Source of the DNA: DASQHW01 sp038238245
Lineage (GTDB): Bacteria > Actinomycetota > Acidimicrobiia > IMCC26256 > PALSA-610
Reading direction: 5' to 3'
Assembly: GCA_038238245.1 (NCBI GenBank)
Contig: JBBRXX010000004.1
Location: 62,001 to 126,000, forward strand
Length of the DNA stretch: 64,000 nucleotides
Every line of letters begins with the position of its first letter. The stretch's first letter is position 1. Under the pieces are notes generated by a model. That model was not told the DNA's origin, ran no database searches, and saw only the letters and a program-made list of their open reading frames with translations. Made by a program: the position numbers and the translations under genes. Positions 50,901 through 59,326 of this stretch are shown here, piece by piece.

Positions 50901-52147
50901 CCCGCCCGCACCTCACCGACCAGGGCCGCGCACTCCACCAGCTCGTCGCGCGTGAGCGGGTACAGACGACCCTTGGGCACCCCGGCGCGCGAGTGGTTGG
51001 ACCGGCCGACGCGCTGCAGAAACGTGGCGATACTTCGCGGCGAACCGATCTGGCACACGAGCTCGACCGGCCCGATGTCGATGCCCAGCTCGAGTGACGC
51101 GGTGGCGACCAGCGCGCGCAGGTCACCGGCCCGCAAGCGGGTCTCGACACGGTGTCGCCGGTCCTTGGAGAGGCTCCCGTGGTGGGCGGCGACGACGTCG
51201 TCGCCGAGGCGCTCGCCGAGCTCGTGGGCGACGCGCTCGGCGAGCCGGCGCGTGTTCACGAACACCAGCGTCGTGCGGTGCTCGCGGACGTGCGCGGCGA
51301 TGCGATCGAGCACGTCCGCCATCTGCTCGGCGCTGGTGACCGCTTCGAGCTCGCCTTCGGGGAGCTCGATCGCGAGGTCGAGGTTGCGCTGGTGTCCCGC
51401 GTCGACGATCTGCGGCAGCGGCCGGTCGCCGACGAGCAGGCGCGCCACGGTCTCGATCGGGCGCTGCGTGGCCGACAGGCCGACCCGGCTCGGGCGCGTC
51501 GGGCAGAGGGCCTCCAGCCGCTCGAGCGTGAGCGCGAGGTGCGAGCCCCGCTTGTCGCGGGCCACCGCGTGGATCTCGTCGACGATCACCGTGTCGATCG
51601 TGTGCAGCGCTTCGCGGCCGCTCGCGCTCGTGACCAGCAGGTACAACGACTCGGGCGTCGTGATGACGAAGCTCGGCGGCTTGCGGATCATGCGCGCCCG
51701 TTCCGCGCTCGGGGTGTCGCCCGTTCTGACCGCGACGCGGATGTCGGGGGCGTCGAGCCCGAGCTCGGCGGCGACGTCGGCGATCTCGCGCAGCGGCCGT
51801 TCCAGGTTCTCGGCGATGTCGACGGCCAAGGCCTTCAACGGCGACACGTACACGACGCGCGCGATGCCGTCGATCGGCTCGCCCGCGTCGTGCGCGAGAT
51901 ACAGGCGGTTGATGCAGACGAGGAACCCGGCGAGGGTCTTGCCCGAGCCGGTCGGCGCCGCGATCAACGTGTCCGCGCCTGCCGCGATGTGCGGCCACGC
52001 GTCGCGCTGCGGGGGAGTGGGCCCGTCGGGGAAGCGGCGCCGGAACCACGTGCCGACCGCGGGGTGGAACCCGTCGACTTCGGTCGGCAGGCCGAGCACG
52101 AGCTGGCGGACGCCCGCCGCGGGCCGCGTCACCTGGGTGGTCGCCAT
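47954..52147 (-). CDS. lhr: Large ATP-dependent helicase Lhr
   Basis: The 1397-residue superfamily 2 helicase of the Lhr class has the Q-motif region TPPQRDAWPHI, the Walker A APTGSGKT (Lys70), the Walker B DEIH, a second RecA domain with VFVNTRRLAERVAH and QRVGRSNHSRAG, then the winged-helix and Lhr-core domains and the long C-terminal Lhr-CTD. The size is close to the 1.5 kb-codon E. coli protein, so the C-terminal extension is complete. Lhr unwinds RNA:DNA hybrids and forked DNA and is linked to repair of crosslinks in mycobacteria. ATG 52147 opens a 194-base divergent gap towards dodecin. The reverse strand carries very long shadow frames. Confidence 0.93.
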   Translation of the reverse strand: MATTQVTRPAAGVRQLVLGLPTEVDGFHPAVGTWFRRRFPDGPTPPQRDAWPHIAAGADTLIAAPTGSGKTLAGFLVCINRLYLAHDAGEPIDGIARVVYVSPLKALAVDIAENLERPLREIADVAAELGLDAPDIRVAVRTGDTPSAERARMIRKPPSFVITTPESLYLLVTSASGREALHTIDTVIVDEIHAVARDKRGSHLALTLERLEALCPTRPSRVGLSATQRPIETVARLLVGDRPLPQIVDAGHQRNLDLAIELPEGELEAVTSAEQMADVLDRIAAHVREHRTTLVFVNTRRLAERVAHELGERLGDDVVAAHHGSLSKDRRHRVETRLRAGDLRALVATASLELGIDIGPVELVCQIGSPRSIATFLQRVGRSNHSRAGVPKGRLYPLTRDELVECAALVGEVRAGNLDAIQLPHRPLDILVQHVVAEVAAREWQTGDLYEMLRRAAPYNDLTRETFDEVVELVAGGVQTGRGPRGRYVHHDAVNDEVRGRKGARLAALTSGGAIPEIGDYRVVAEPDDTFIGTVNEDWAVESMAGDIFLLGTHSWQIRRVEAGVVRVRDAGNAPPTVPFWTGEAPARTAELSGAVSTLRDRVDGFLALGQPDRARAWLIEITGIDLEAATMIVDYIAVGRAVLGATPTLQRLVLERFFDETGGMQLVIHSPYGGRLNRAFGLALRKKFCRTFNFELQAAASDDAIVLSLGPHHSFPLDEVAHYVHSNTVEETLEQAVLDAPMFLSRWRWNLNRSLLVLRFRGGRRNPPPIQRMEADDLMAALFPQAAACQENVTGPIEIPDHLIVRQTVYDTLHEALDVDGLRMLLQRIESGSVSVHTVDTTEPSVLAHEILTARPYAFLDDEELQNRRTNAVTLRRGLSVDLTSIGRIDPEAIARVHDEITPWPEHSDDLHDLLCSLVMTKPRPEWSPLWKELVARGRARALECGHGELWCAAESLDEARRAFADDDDAIVAVVRGQLELAGITTAERLAAACALPTGRVAYALAVLEREGVALQGAYTGPDVGTEWVARRLLARMHAYSRRSRRERVEPATAQDFMRFLLRWQHLAPGTQLFGDEGLTTVVAQLQGWEAAAAAWEPELLARRLRRHETAALDRLCHDGEIGWLRLSPRPRDIDAPAGAPNKATPISVLFRDDLHWLLEAARGGSDPLEPTTGATAEIVEHLRERGACFATELGQATNRLPEDIERALWDGVSRGLLTSDGFGAIRARVDKGTSAHTDRVDRTRLSRLMRGARARGPAAGRWSLVPATGADIDREELAEAVAELLLHRWGVVFRDLAKCESLRFPWRDVQRALRRLEDRGLVRGGRFVSGCAGEQFALPEAAEQLTHVRKLPRTGERVTVNATDPCNLVGSIVPGEPVCAIRTRRIVYVDGVPAS

Positions 52148-52341
52148 GGGCGTGATCCTCGCGTCGGGGTCGGCCGCAGCCTAGCGAACACGTGTTCGCC
52201 GTGTCATGAATCGTGTTGCCGCAGGTCACGCGCCTGGCTCCGGGGGACAGGGGCCGGGTAGGAACAGCGGGCCTCCGCTCGGCGGGCGCGGCCGATGCAG
52301 CCACGGAAACCCTATGCAGCTACGCAGACAAGGAGTGAGTC

Positions 52342-52554
52342 ATGCCCAACCACGTCTACCGGGTCACTGAGATCGTCGGGTCCTCCCCGGAGGGCATCGA
52401 CGACGCGATCCGTTCCGGCATCGGGCGCGCGAACAAGACCCTGCGCAACCTCGAGTGGTTCGAGGTCTCGGAGATCCGTGGTCACCTCGTCGACGGCGCC
52501 ATCGGGCACTTCCAGGTGACGATGAAGGTCGGGTTCCGTCTGAACGACGAATGA
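52342..52554 (+). CDS. Dodecin family flavin-storage protein
   Basis: The 70-residue protein matches dodecin: MPNHVYRVTEIVGSSPEGID, the central WFEVSEIRGHL with the Trp that stacks on flavin isoalloxazine rings, and GHFQVTMKVGFRL at the end. Dodecins form hollow dodecamers that bind FMN, riboflavin or CoA. A GGAG-like ribosome site (acaaggagtgagtc) precedes ATG 52342. A strong hairpin follows the gene. Confidence 0.95.
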   Translation: MPNHVYRVTEIVGSSPEGIDDAIRSGIGRANKTLRNLEWFEVSEIRGHLVDGAIGHFQVTMKVGFRLNDE

Positions 52555-52578
52555 GTCGCGTTTCCCCGACGCCTGCAG

Positions 52579-52623
52579 ACCTGCGTTGCTCAGGCGCGCG
52601 TGGCGCACCCGAGTAACGCAGGT
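52579..52623. terminator. Bidirectional hairpin after dodecin (family member 1)
   Basis: ACCTGCGTT (52579-52587) pairs perfectly with AACGCAGGT (52615-52623); inside are CTC/GAG and GCGC/GCGC pairs around gcgtg. It separates the convergent dodecin and cNMP-binding genes. Its outer flanks (acctgcgt, acgcaggttcg) recur in the hairpin at 62338-62374. Confidence 0.7.
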
Positions 52624-52630
52624 TCGCTCT

Positions 52631-53131
52631 TCACCCCACCGGGAGCGGGACGTCGACCACGGGCCGGTTCATGGACGCGCGGGGCGCCTCGTGCCGTTCG
52701 GCAGCGGCGCGCCGGTCGCGTTGCTCGGCCGCGATGACGTCGATGCGGTGCTGGATCGACCACGCGACATCACCGGATGTCAGCGCCGCGAACTCGCGGC
52801 GGTCGAGCACCAGCAGGTACATGTCGGTGGCCGCCGTGACCGTCGCGGTGTGCGGTTCGTCGTCGAGCATCGCCAGGAGCCCGATGATCGAGTGGCGCAC
52901 GTCGTGACCGAGCACCTTGCCGCCACGTTCCACAACTGCCTGACCCGAGAGGACGATGAAGCACTCCCCGCCGAGTTCGCCCTCTCGGATCAGGACCCGA
53001 CCGGCGCGAACGTCGATCGGGGTGCAGAGAGAGGCAACCGCCCGAAGCTCCTTGGTGGAGCACGCCGAGAACAACCACGTGCCGCGGAGCTCTTCCAGTT
53101 GGCTGCGTTGGGCAGAACGCATCGATGCCAT
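52631..53131 (-). CDS. Cyclic-nucleotide-binding domain protein without DNA-binding domain
   Basis: The 166-residue protein consists mainly of one CRP-type cNMP-binding beta-barrel (about 20-135, with VLIREGELGGECFIVLSG and GLLAMLDDEPHTATVTAAT). The region after it is charged and lacks a helix-turn-helix. In place of the usual phosphate-binding RxxS/T arginine it has DEPHTATV, so ligand binding may be altered. It could act as a stand-alone ligand sensor. It is divergent from the kinase gene at 53264. Confidence 0.82.
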   Translation of the reverse strand: MASMRSAQRSQLEELRGTWLFSACSTKELRAVASLCTPIDVRAGRVLIREGELGGECFIVLSGQAVVERGGKVLGHDVRHSIIGLLAMLDDEPHTATVTAATDMYLLVLDRREFAALTSGDVAWSIQHRIDVIAAEQRDRRAAAERHEAPRASMNRPVVDVPLPVG

Positions 53132-53263
53132 GAGTTGCCTCCCCTGCGAGACTTGCGTCGCGAGAGAGCATGCGCTCCGGCGTGGGGTTCGCGCTGCGGA
53201 CGGGCGCGCAGCTCCCGTGGGTACTCGTACTCATCCCTCAGACGCTCATCCGGAGGTTCGGCG

Positions 53264-53983
53264 GTGACGGGCCGCGTGCAACTGTCGGTGTCGACATGGC
53301 AACAGCCGATGCCGGCGTTGCCGAGCCGAGAGCGGGCGGCCGTGCTCGACCACGTCGTGGAGCGCATCCTGGCCTTCGGTGCTCGGCGGGTGAGGGTGGC
53401 GATCGACGGGCTCACCGCCGCCGGCAAGACCAGCATGGGTCACGAGCTGGCGCAGGGGGTGGCGGACGCCGGACGGGTCGCGCTGCGGGCGTCACTCGAC
53501 GACTTCAAGCGGCCATGGAGAGAATCGCACCTCTACGACCGCTTCTCGGGCGAGGGCTACTACCGCAACGCGTTCGACACGGATGCCGCGCGCCGGTTGC
53601 TGCTCGACCCGGCGGCGCCCGATGGTTCCGGTCGCGTGGTGTTGTGCAGCATCGATCCGCTCACGCAGATCGACCACTCGCGCACTGCCGTCGACATGCC
53701 GGACGATGGCGTGCTGATCGTCGACGGTGTCTTCACCCTCCGCCCGGCGTTCCACAAGTGTTGGGACTTGCGAATTTGGCTGCACATCGATCCCGAGCTC
53801 TCGATCAGGCGCGGGACCGCGCGCGACGCCGACCGAGAGGGCGGCGCCGAACAGTCCGAGGCACTCCACCGCGACCGTTACCTGGCGGCGGAGACCATCT
53901 ACGTCAACGAGGTCGACCCGATCGCCATCGCCGAGGTGGTCATCGACAACACGGATTTCCACCGGCCACGCCTCAGGGAATGA
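53264..53983 (+). CDS. Uridine-kinase-like P-loop phosphotransferase
   Basis: The 239-residue P-loop protein has the Walker A motif GLTAAGKTS (49-57), a SLDDFKRPWRE substrate segment, LIVDGVFTLRP as Walker B, and a lid-like RRGTARDADREGG. It resembles actinobacterial uridine kinase/phosphoribulokinase-superfamily proteins that act on small alcohol substrates, often annotated only as uridine kinase. The real substrate is open. GTG 53264 is chosen because GGAGG lies seven bases upstream. Confidence 0.82.
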   Translation: MTGRVQLSVSTWQQPMPALPSRERAAVLDHVVERILAFGARRVRVAIDGLTAAGKTSMGHELAQGVADAGRVALRASLDDFKRPWRESHLYDRFSGEGYYRNAFDTDAARRLLLDPAAPDGSGRVVLCSIDPLTQIDHSRTAVDMPDDGVLIVDGVFTLRPAFHKCWDLRIWLHIDPELSIRRGTARDADREGGAEQSEALHRDRYLAAETIYVNEVDPIAIAEVVIDNTDFHRPRLRE

Positions 53984-53995
53984 GCGCAGCCATCC

Positions 53996-54331
53996 TCATC
54001 CGCTGTGGCGAAGCGATCTGACGCGATCGTTGAGCGCATCGATCCCGGTGCCCGCCTCGGGCGCCGCGAGCTTGCGCACGGCGAGTCGCGATCCGTCGGC
54101 CAGTACAAGGGCTCCCGTTTCGGGCCGGAGGCGCGAGAAGTTGCCGACGCGCGCGGTGACTTCAAAGCGCTCGACGCGCGCGAGCGGGATCAGCTTCGGT
54201 GCCTGGGGGTAGTTGCGGATCTCGACTCCCGCGTTGGTGATGCGCAAGGAGCTGCACCGCACGCACACGACCGCCGCCACCGCCGCGGCGCCGATGAGGG
54301 CGGCAGGGATCCCCAACAAGGCGAATACCAC
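53996..54331 (-). CDS. Small membrane protein with bacterial PH-like domain
   Basis: The 111-residue protein starts with a hydrophobic segment (about 2-25) followed by a short beta-rich region with LRITNAGVEIRNY and LIPLARVERFEVT, the pattern of small bacterial PH (bPH) domains. No catalytic features are visible. It lies 21 bases after the Crp-family gene on the same strand and is probably co-transcribed with it. Its function is unknown. Confidence 0.65.
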   Translation of the reverse strand: MVFALLGIPAALIGAAAVAAVVCVRCSSLRITNAGVEIRNYPQAPKLIPLARVERFEVTARVGNFSRLRPETGALVLADGSRLAVRKLAAPEAGTGIDALNDRVRSLRHSG

Positions 54332-54352
54332 GTCAGATCCGCCGACGGCCGG

Positions 54353-55030
54353 TCAGCTCGTCGCCCGGCTGCGCATGGCCCCGTCGTCGAGGACGATCAG
54401 CTCTCGCGCCTGCAGGTCGATCCACCCGAGGGCGCGCAGGGAACGCAGCCCCTTGACCACGGCTTCGCGCGAGAGTCCGGTCATCGCCGCGATCTCGTGC
54501 TGGGCCAGCGGCATCGTGACGTGGGTTCCCCGGTCGTCGGTGCCGCCGTAACGATCGAGCATTCGCAGCATGCACCCGCACAACCGGCCGAGTGCATCAC
54601 TGGTGCCGAATTCGAGCTGGCGTTGCGAGCTGTGCCGGAGCCGCGCCACGACGAGACGCAGGAGCGCGGTCGCAGCGGCGCCGTGCTGCTCGAGGAACGA
54701 CAGGAACTGCGGGGTCGGCACGACCGAGACGTCCACCGCGGTCAATGCCACCGCGGTCGCCGAGCGGGGCTGCCCGTCGATGGCCGACATCTCGCCGACG
54801 AGCTCGCCGGCATCGACAACCTCGAGGATGACCTCGCGACCGGAAGGCGCGGCACTGACGATCTTGACCGAGCCGTCGAGCAGCACGATGACGTCGCGGC
54901 CCTCATCGCCCTCGCTGAACAAGACCTGCCCGGCAGGGAAGCGGCGACTGCGCCCGAGCGATTCGAGCGCGGCGCGCTCGTCGACGTTCAGGCCCGCGAT
55001 GAACCCGTCCTCCACGGTGGCAACGTACAT
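54353..55030 (-). CDS. Crp/Fnr family transcriptional regulator
   Basis: The 225-residue regulator has a cNMP-binding domain (about 10-125, with VLFSEGDEGRDVIVLLDGSV and GELVGEMSAIDGQPRSATAV). The RSATA segment keeps the Arg and Ser that grip the cyclic phosphate. A dimerisation helix and a winged helix-turn-helix follow (about 150-215, AQHEIAAMTGLSREAVVKGL). It lies ten bases downstream of the GGDEF-EAL gene on the same strand, linking cyclic-nucleotide response and c-di-GMP turnover in one likely transcript. Confidence 0.9.
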   Translation of the reverse strand: MYVATVEDGFIAGLNVDERAALESLGRSRRFPAGQVLFSEGDEGRDVIVLLDGSVKIVSAAPSGREVILEVVDAGELVGEMSAIDGQPRSATAVALTAVDVSVVPTPQFLSFLEQHGAAATALLRLVVARLRHSSQRQLEFGTSDALGRLCGCMLRMLDRYGGTDDRGTHVTMPLAQHEIAAMTGLSREAVVKGLRSLRALGWIDLQARELIVLDDGAMRSRATS

Positions 55031-55040
55031 CGACCGCCGG

Positions 55041-57239
55041 CTACCGCACCGAAGTCGTGATGCTCTCCGTCCGCTCGGTCGTGATGAACAGCTCCGCCGC
55101 CTCGGCCGACATCGGCTTTGCGAAGTAGAAGCCCTGCACGAGCGCAGAACCCAGCTCCTTCAGCGTGTGGGCCTGGCTGCCCGTCTCGACGCCTTCGGCG
55201 ACGGTCTCGAGGTTGAGTGCTTTCGCCATGCCGAGAATCGCTCGGATGAGGCCGACCGATTCCCTGTCGGTGGCCACGCCGTCGACGAAGACCTTGTCGA
55301 TCTTCACGATGTCGACCGGGAGGCGACGGAGATAGTTGAGCGAGGAGTAGCCGGTACCGAAGTCGTCGATCGCGAGTCGTACGCCGAGCGCCTTGAGCTC
55401 GTCGAGCCGGTGCACTGCGGCCGCGTCGTCCATCAGGACGGTCTCGGTGATCTCCAGCGTCAGCCGGCGGGGGTCGAGCCCGAAGTCGCGCAGCGTCGCG
55501 ACCACGTCACGGACGAGGCTCGGATCGCGCAGCTGACGCGCGGAGAGGTTCACCGCCACCGATCCCTCGAAGCCGTGGCGCTCCCGCCAACGCACTGCTT
55601 GCGCGCACGCTTCGGTCAGAACCAAGCGGCCGAGCTCGACGATGAGACCCGTCTCCTCGGCGAGCCCGATGAATTCCGGAGGCCCGAGGAGGCCGCGGCG
55701 CGGATGCGCCCACCGCACGAGCGCTTCGAAGCCCGCGACGCACCCGGTCGTGAGCTCCATCAGCGGTTGATAGTGAACGACGAACTCGCCGCGCTGCACC
55801 GCGCGTCGGAGATCCGCTTCGAGCTCGAGCCGTTCGAGCGCGGCGTGATGCAGCGCGGGCTCGAATTGCCGCACGCAGGCCTTGCCCTCGCGCTTGGCGA
55901 GATACATCGCCATGTCGGCATTGCGAAGCAGCTCATCGGGGCTGTCGTGGGGACTGCTCAATGTCACTCCCGCACTGGCGGTGATGACAAGGGACTTGCC
56001 GGCGAGCTCGAACGGCTCGTTCAGACACGCGAGCAGACGTTCCGCATGCTCAGTGAGCTGGTCGATTCCGGGGGCGTCCTCGATGAGGATCGCGAACTCG
56101 TCACCGCCCAGACGGGCCACGGTGTCGCCTGGTCGCACCGCCTTGCGCAGGCGCTCGCCGGCCGCGACGAGGAGCTCGTCGCCGATGGAATGGCCGAGGC
56201 TGTCGTTCACCGTCTTGAACGCGTCGATGTCGAGGACCACGACTGCGACCGACGCATCGGTGCGGAGCTGCCGCGCCCGGGCGTGCTCGAGCCGGTTCGC
56301 GAAGAGCGAGCGATTCGCGAGCTCGGTGAGCGAATCGTGGAACGCGCGGTGACGCAGCTCGCGTTCGAGCGCGTTGCGTTCGGTGACGTCCTGGAGCGCG
56401 CTGAGCATCGCGGCTCGGCCCTCGAATGTGAGGCGGTGGGCCGTGACATCGACCTCTACCGTGCGGCCGTCCTTGAGGACGTGGCGCCACGACGTGCTGC
56501 GCAACAACGCGGGCGCGGCCGCGATCTCGTTGATGAACGCCGGCACATCGTCGGCCGGGCGAATGTCGGTGATCCGCATCGTGAGGAACTCCTCGCGGCT
56601 GTAGCCGTAGTGCGCGATCGCGGCTTCGTTCACCTCGAGGAAGTGGTGCCCGTTGACGTCGAAGACCCACATGGGCTGCGGGTTGTCGAGGAACAACTGC
56701 CGGAAGCTCGTCTCTCGCGCCCGCAGGGAGTGTTGCGCGGACGAAAGGCGGTCCGAGACCCACGCGATCGCCTCACCGAGCAAGACGCACGGCGGGAGGA
56801 CGTATACCGCCGACCACACCGCGACCGCGTTCCAATGGTCACCGGCGGCCAGCGGGAGGAGATACGCGACGGCGGCGGGCGGCAGCATCTTCGCAGACGT
56901 CCCACGCGGATGGACCAGCCCGACCCACGCGAAGCTCACGAAGAAGAACGGTGCGTAGCGGTAGCCGTCCGCATCGCTGAAGAAGTTGTAGAACGCGATC
57001 AAGGTGAACGTGGGAGGAACGATCCAGAGGCTCGACGACCGCGACCAGCGCTCCCACGGCAACTTCCAGATGACCGCACCGGACGCGAGTGCCACGGCTG
57101 CGGTCGCGAGCAGGCCGGCCTCGTTCGTGCCCGGTGCCGACGGAACGATCGGCACTGCGACGGCCACCAGGCCGCCGCACAAGAGGTAGAGCACGGCAGA
57201 GAGCTGCCCGCCGAACCGCCCGTTCGTGCCGTCCTTCAC
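55041..57239 (-). CDS. Membrane PAS-GGDEF-EAL bifunctional c-di-GMP protein
   Basis: The 732-residue protein has about six N-terminal membrane segments (10-160), a PAS domain (about 178-290), a diguanylate cyclase domain with intact GGDEF (378-382), and a phosphodiesterase domain with EAL (505-507, FEALVRW) and DDFGTGYSSL. An RxxD inhibitory site (Arg369-Asp372) lies five residues before GGDEF, so the cyclase is probably product-inhibited. Both activities look intact. The frame is open upstream to 58172, but that part overlaps the divergent SDR gene antisense; GTG 57239 leaves a promoter gap of about 160 bases. An upstream CPDC-containing extension is possible but unsupported. Confidence 0.9.
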   Translation of the reverse strand: MKDGTNGRFGGQLSAVLYLLCGGLVAVAVPIVPSAPGTNEAGLLATAAVALASGAVIWKLPWERWSRSSSLWIVPPTFTLIAFYNFFSDADGYRYAPFFFVSFAWVGLVHPRGTSAKMLPPAAVAYLLPLAAGDHWNAVAVWSAVYVLPPCVLLGEAIAWVSDRLSSAQHSLRARETSFRQLFLDNPQPMWVFDVNGHHFLEVNEAAIAHYGYSREEFLTMRITDIRPADDVPAFINEIAAAPALLRSTSWRHVLKDGRTVEVDVTAHRLTFEGRAAMLSALQDVTERNALERELRHRAFHDSLTELANRSLFANRLEHARARQLRTDASVAVVVLDIDAFKTVNDSLGHSIGDELLVAAGERLRKAVRPGDTVARLGGDEFAILIEDAPGIDQLTEHAERLLACLNEPFELAGKSLVITASAGVTLSSPHDSPDELLRNADMAMYLAKREGKACVRQFEPALHHAALERLELEADLRRAVQRGEFVVHYQPLMELTTGCVAGFEALVRWAHPRRGLLGPPEFIGLAEETGLIVELGRLVLTEACAQAVRWRERHGFEGSVAVNLSARQLRDPSLVRDVVATLRDFGLDPRRLTLEITETVLMDDAAAVHRLDELKALGVRLAIDDFGTGYSSLNYLRRLPVDIVKIDKVFVDGVATDRESVGLIRAILGMAKALNLETVAEGVETGSQAHTLKELGSALVQGFYFAKPMSAEAAELFITTERTESITTSVR

Positions 57240-57398
57240 CCAGGATGCATCGGGCCGGACCCCGCCGCGCTTGATGACTCCCGTCCGCTCGGTGCAATCC
57301 GGACAAATGGCTACGTCAGTGCTCGGACGTCTCCGACGTTGCTCGGGGAGCGGGAAGGTGCGGAGAATGGGCCCCGCGCGGCGCGCGGCGGAGGACCG

Positions 57399-58175
57399 AT
57401 GGACAAGACCAAGCTGGACGGGCTCTTCGACGTGCGCGGAAGAGTCGCGATCGTCACGGGTGGCACCCGAGGCATCGGGCGGGCGATCGCCGAAGGGCTC
57501 GTCGCAGGCGGCGCCAAGGTCGCGGTCGCCAGCCGGAAGGCCGAAGCCTGCGCCGAGACCGAGGCCCATCTGCAGGCGCTCGGCGGGGAAGCGTTCGGCA
57601 TGGCCACGCACATGGGCGATCTCGACGGCGCGCAGGACCTCGTCGCCCGGACCGTCGAACGGTTCGGAGGGGTCGACATCGTCGTCAACAACGCGGCCAA
57701 CGCTCTGACCCAGCCCCTCGGCGCGTTCACTCCCGAGGCGTGGCAGAAGTCCTTCGACGTGAATCTGCGCGGGCCGGTGTTCCTCGTGCAGGCCGCGTTG
57801 CCCTCTCTCGAACGCAGCGCGCACGCGTCGATCATCAACGTGATCTCTGCCGGCGCGTTCCTGTTCTCGGCGAACGTGGCGATGTACAGCGCGGCAAAGG
57901 CGGGGATGATGGCGTTCACGCGGGCGATGGCCGCGGATTTTGCGACTCGTGGCAACGGCATCCGGGTGAACGCGCTCGCGCCCGGCACCGTCGACACCGA
58001 CATGGTGCGCGCGAACACTCCCGAGATGCAGCGATCGATGGCGAACGCCAGCTTCATGCGACGCGCCGCACATCCCGACGAGATGGTCGGCCCCGCGCTC
58101 TTCCTCGCATCCGACGCGTCGAGCTTCATGACCGGCCAGGTACTCCTCGTCGACGGCGGCCTCACGCCGCACTAG
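57399..58175 (+). CDS. Short-chain dehydrogenase/reductase
   Basis: The 258-residue classical SDR has the cofactor motif VTGGTRGIGRAIAEG, the NNAAN motif, and the catalytic Ser in NVISAGAFLF with Tyr-Lys in MYSAAKAG, then NALAPGTVDTDM. The residues after the cofactor loop (VASRKAEAC) suggest NADP(H). It ends with the usual TGQVLLVDGGLTPH. Such enzymes oxidise or reduce a hydroxyl/keto group of a lipid or xenobiotic. ATG 57399 is preceded by GGAGG. A much longer open frame upstream is antisense to the GGDEF-EAL gene and is a shadow. Confidence 0.92.
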   Translation: MDKTKLDGLFDVRGRVAIVTGGTRGIGRAIAEGLVAGGAKVAVASRKAEACAETEAHLQALGGEAFGMATHMGDLDGAQDLVARTVERFGGVDIVVNNAANALTQPLGAFTPEAWQKSFDVNLRGPVFLVQAALPSLERSAHASIINVISAGAFLFSANVAMYSAAKAGMMAFTRAMAADFATRGNGIRVNALAPGTVDTDMVRANTPEMQRSMANASFMRRAAHPDEMVGPALFLASDASSFMTGQVLLVDGGLTPH

Positions 58176-58194
58176 TTCGTGCGCGCGTGCGCTC

Positions 58195-58215
58195 GTCGCG
58201 CCGTCAGCGCGCGAC
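58195..58215. terminator. Hairpin between SDR and the convergent minus-strand operon
   Basis: GTCGCGC (58195-58201) and GCGCGAC (58209-58215) give a seven-base perfect stem with a seven-base loop. It lies after the SDR stop and covers the stop codon of the convergent gene ending at 58204. Confidence 0.45.
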
Positions 58216-59325
58216 GCTGGTCAGGTCGGTGAAGCCGCTCGGGAAGTGGGCGCCGATGCAGCCGTGCTCGAAGATGCCCCAGCCTTCCTGACCGTCGAAG
58301 GTCGCCTTGGCGAGATGGTCCCAGAGCGAGAACTGGGCGCGGCCGCTGACCTCAGGGTCGTTGTGGTCGTACACGACGCCGTCGACCCAGCCGTCGCCCT
58401 TCCACACGCCATGCGTCCAGTCGGGATCGCCGCCGTAGCCACAACCGACGTTCAACGGAATGCCCATGATCGGCTCGATCTCGAGTGTCGACGTCTTGCC
58501 GTCTCGCGTCGTGAGGTCGATCGACGCATGCGTCGGGTGACGCGTCCCCGACTGGTAACGGATGTCGGGAAGGGGCCAGCCGAGCTGCTCCGGCGCGCGG
58601 CCGGTCGCCTCCGGCCAGACCCGGACCGCGAAATTCGTGTTGCGCGCGCCGTACTGGTCCTCCTCGAGAATGAGGTGGAGGGCGAAGTCGTCGAAGCGCA
58701 GCGGCACCCAGCACCACCACATACCGGTGAACGGGTTGGGCCTGCCCTGCGGTTCCCCTTCACCGACCGGGCGGATCCCCCACGAGCGGTCGCGGGTCGC
58801 GGTGTACGCGTCGGGCGTGACGCGGATCGTGTCACCGTCGACGCGCAGCTCGCCCTCCCAGGTGCCGACGCCGGCGAAGCGTGAGGCGTCGAGCAGGATC
58901 CGATCGCCCTGCCGGCGCACATGCTGGGGCTCGGAGATCGGTGCATACTCGGATCGGTACACCAGATCGAAGCCGATGCCCTGCTCGTCTGCGTCGCAGA
59001 TCACGCGCAGCTCGCGGAACGGGTCGCGTACCTCGATGCAATAGGGCCCGACCTGTTGCAGCATCTTGTCGTCCGGGCGCGCGCCCGATGCGCGCACTGC
59101 CCACTGGCGATCGCCGCGGCGCACCGTGGCATACGCGTCGATGACGCCGAGGTTCGGATAGACGCCGAGACCGGTGATGAAGTACGCGTCGGCCTCGTGA
59201 TCGATGCCCTGGTAGATGCACCGGTCATACACGTTTCGATCGCTGGACCCGACGTAACGCATCGGCAGCGCGACTTGATGGATCGGATACTCGTCGAGCG
59301 GGTCGAACTCCAGCATGCCGGGCAA
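58204..59325 (-). CDS. Conserved-looking beta-rich hypothetical protein (CrtC/DUF7064-like?)
   Basis: The 373-residue, Trp/Tyr/Gly-rich protein has no signal peptide or membrane segment. Segments such as ATRDRSWGIRPVGEGEP and GMWWCWVPLRFDDFALHLIL recall the two-barrel lipocalin-like (AttH/CrtC-type, DUF7064/7065) proteins common in mycobacteria, but I cannot confirm the family. It is the last gene of a minus-strand set after the PhyH fusion (one base between them) and the phosphoesterase. A role on a hydrophobic substrate is plausible. Confidence 0.55.
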   Translation of the reverse strand: MPGMLEFDPLDEYPIHQVALPMRYVGSSDRNVYDRCIYQGIDHEADAYFITGLGVYPNLGVIDAYATVRRGDRQWAVRASGARPDDKMLQQVGPYCIEVRDPFRELRVICDADEQGIGFDLVYRSEYAPISEPQHVRRQGDRILLDASRFAGVGTWEGELRVDGDTIRVTPDAYTATRDRSWGIRPVGEGEPQGRPNPFTGMWWCWVPLRFDDFALHLILEEDQYGARNTNFAVRVWPEATGRAPEQLGWPLPDIRYQSGTRHPTHASIDLTTRDGKTSTLEIEPIMGIPLNVGCGYGGDPDWTHGVWKGDGWVDGVVYDHNDPEVSGRAQFSLWDHLAKATFDGQEGWGIFEHGCIGAHFPSGFTDLTSVAR

Positions 59326-59326
59326 C

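Noticed and set aside
48101..51097. 998-codon plus-strand ORF inside the Lhr gene
   Set aside because: It is antisense to helicase motifs, has Arg/Glu/Val-rich composition typical of high-GC shadow frames, and shows no domain.
54570..57398. Long upstream extension of the SDR frame (1201 codons in total)
   Set aside because: It is antisense to the GGDEF-EAL and Crp genes; the SDR homology begins only at 57399, behind a good ribosome site.
57240..58172. Upstream extension of the GGDEF-EAL frame
   Set aside because: It lies antisense to the SDR gene, whose motifs are complete. The extension has shadow-like composition except for a short CPDC segment near 57290.
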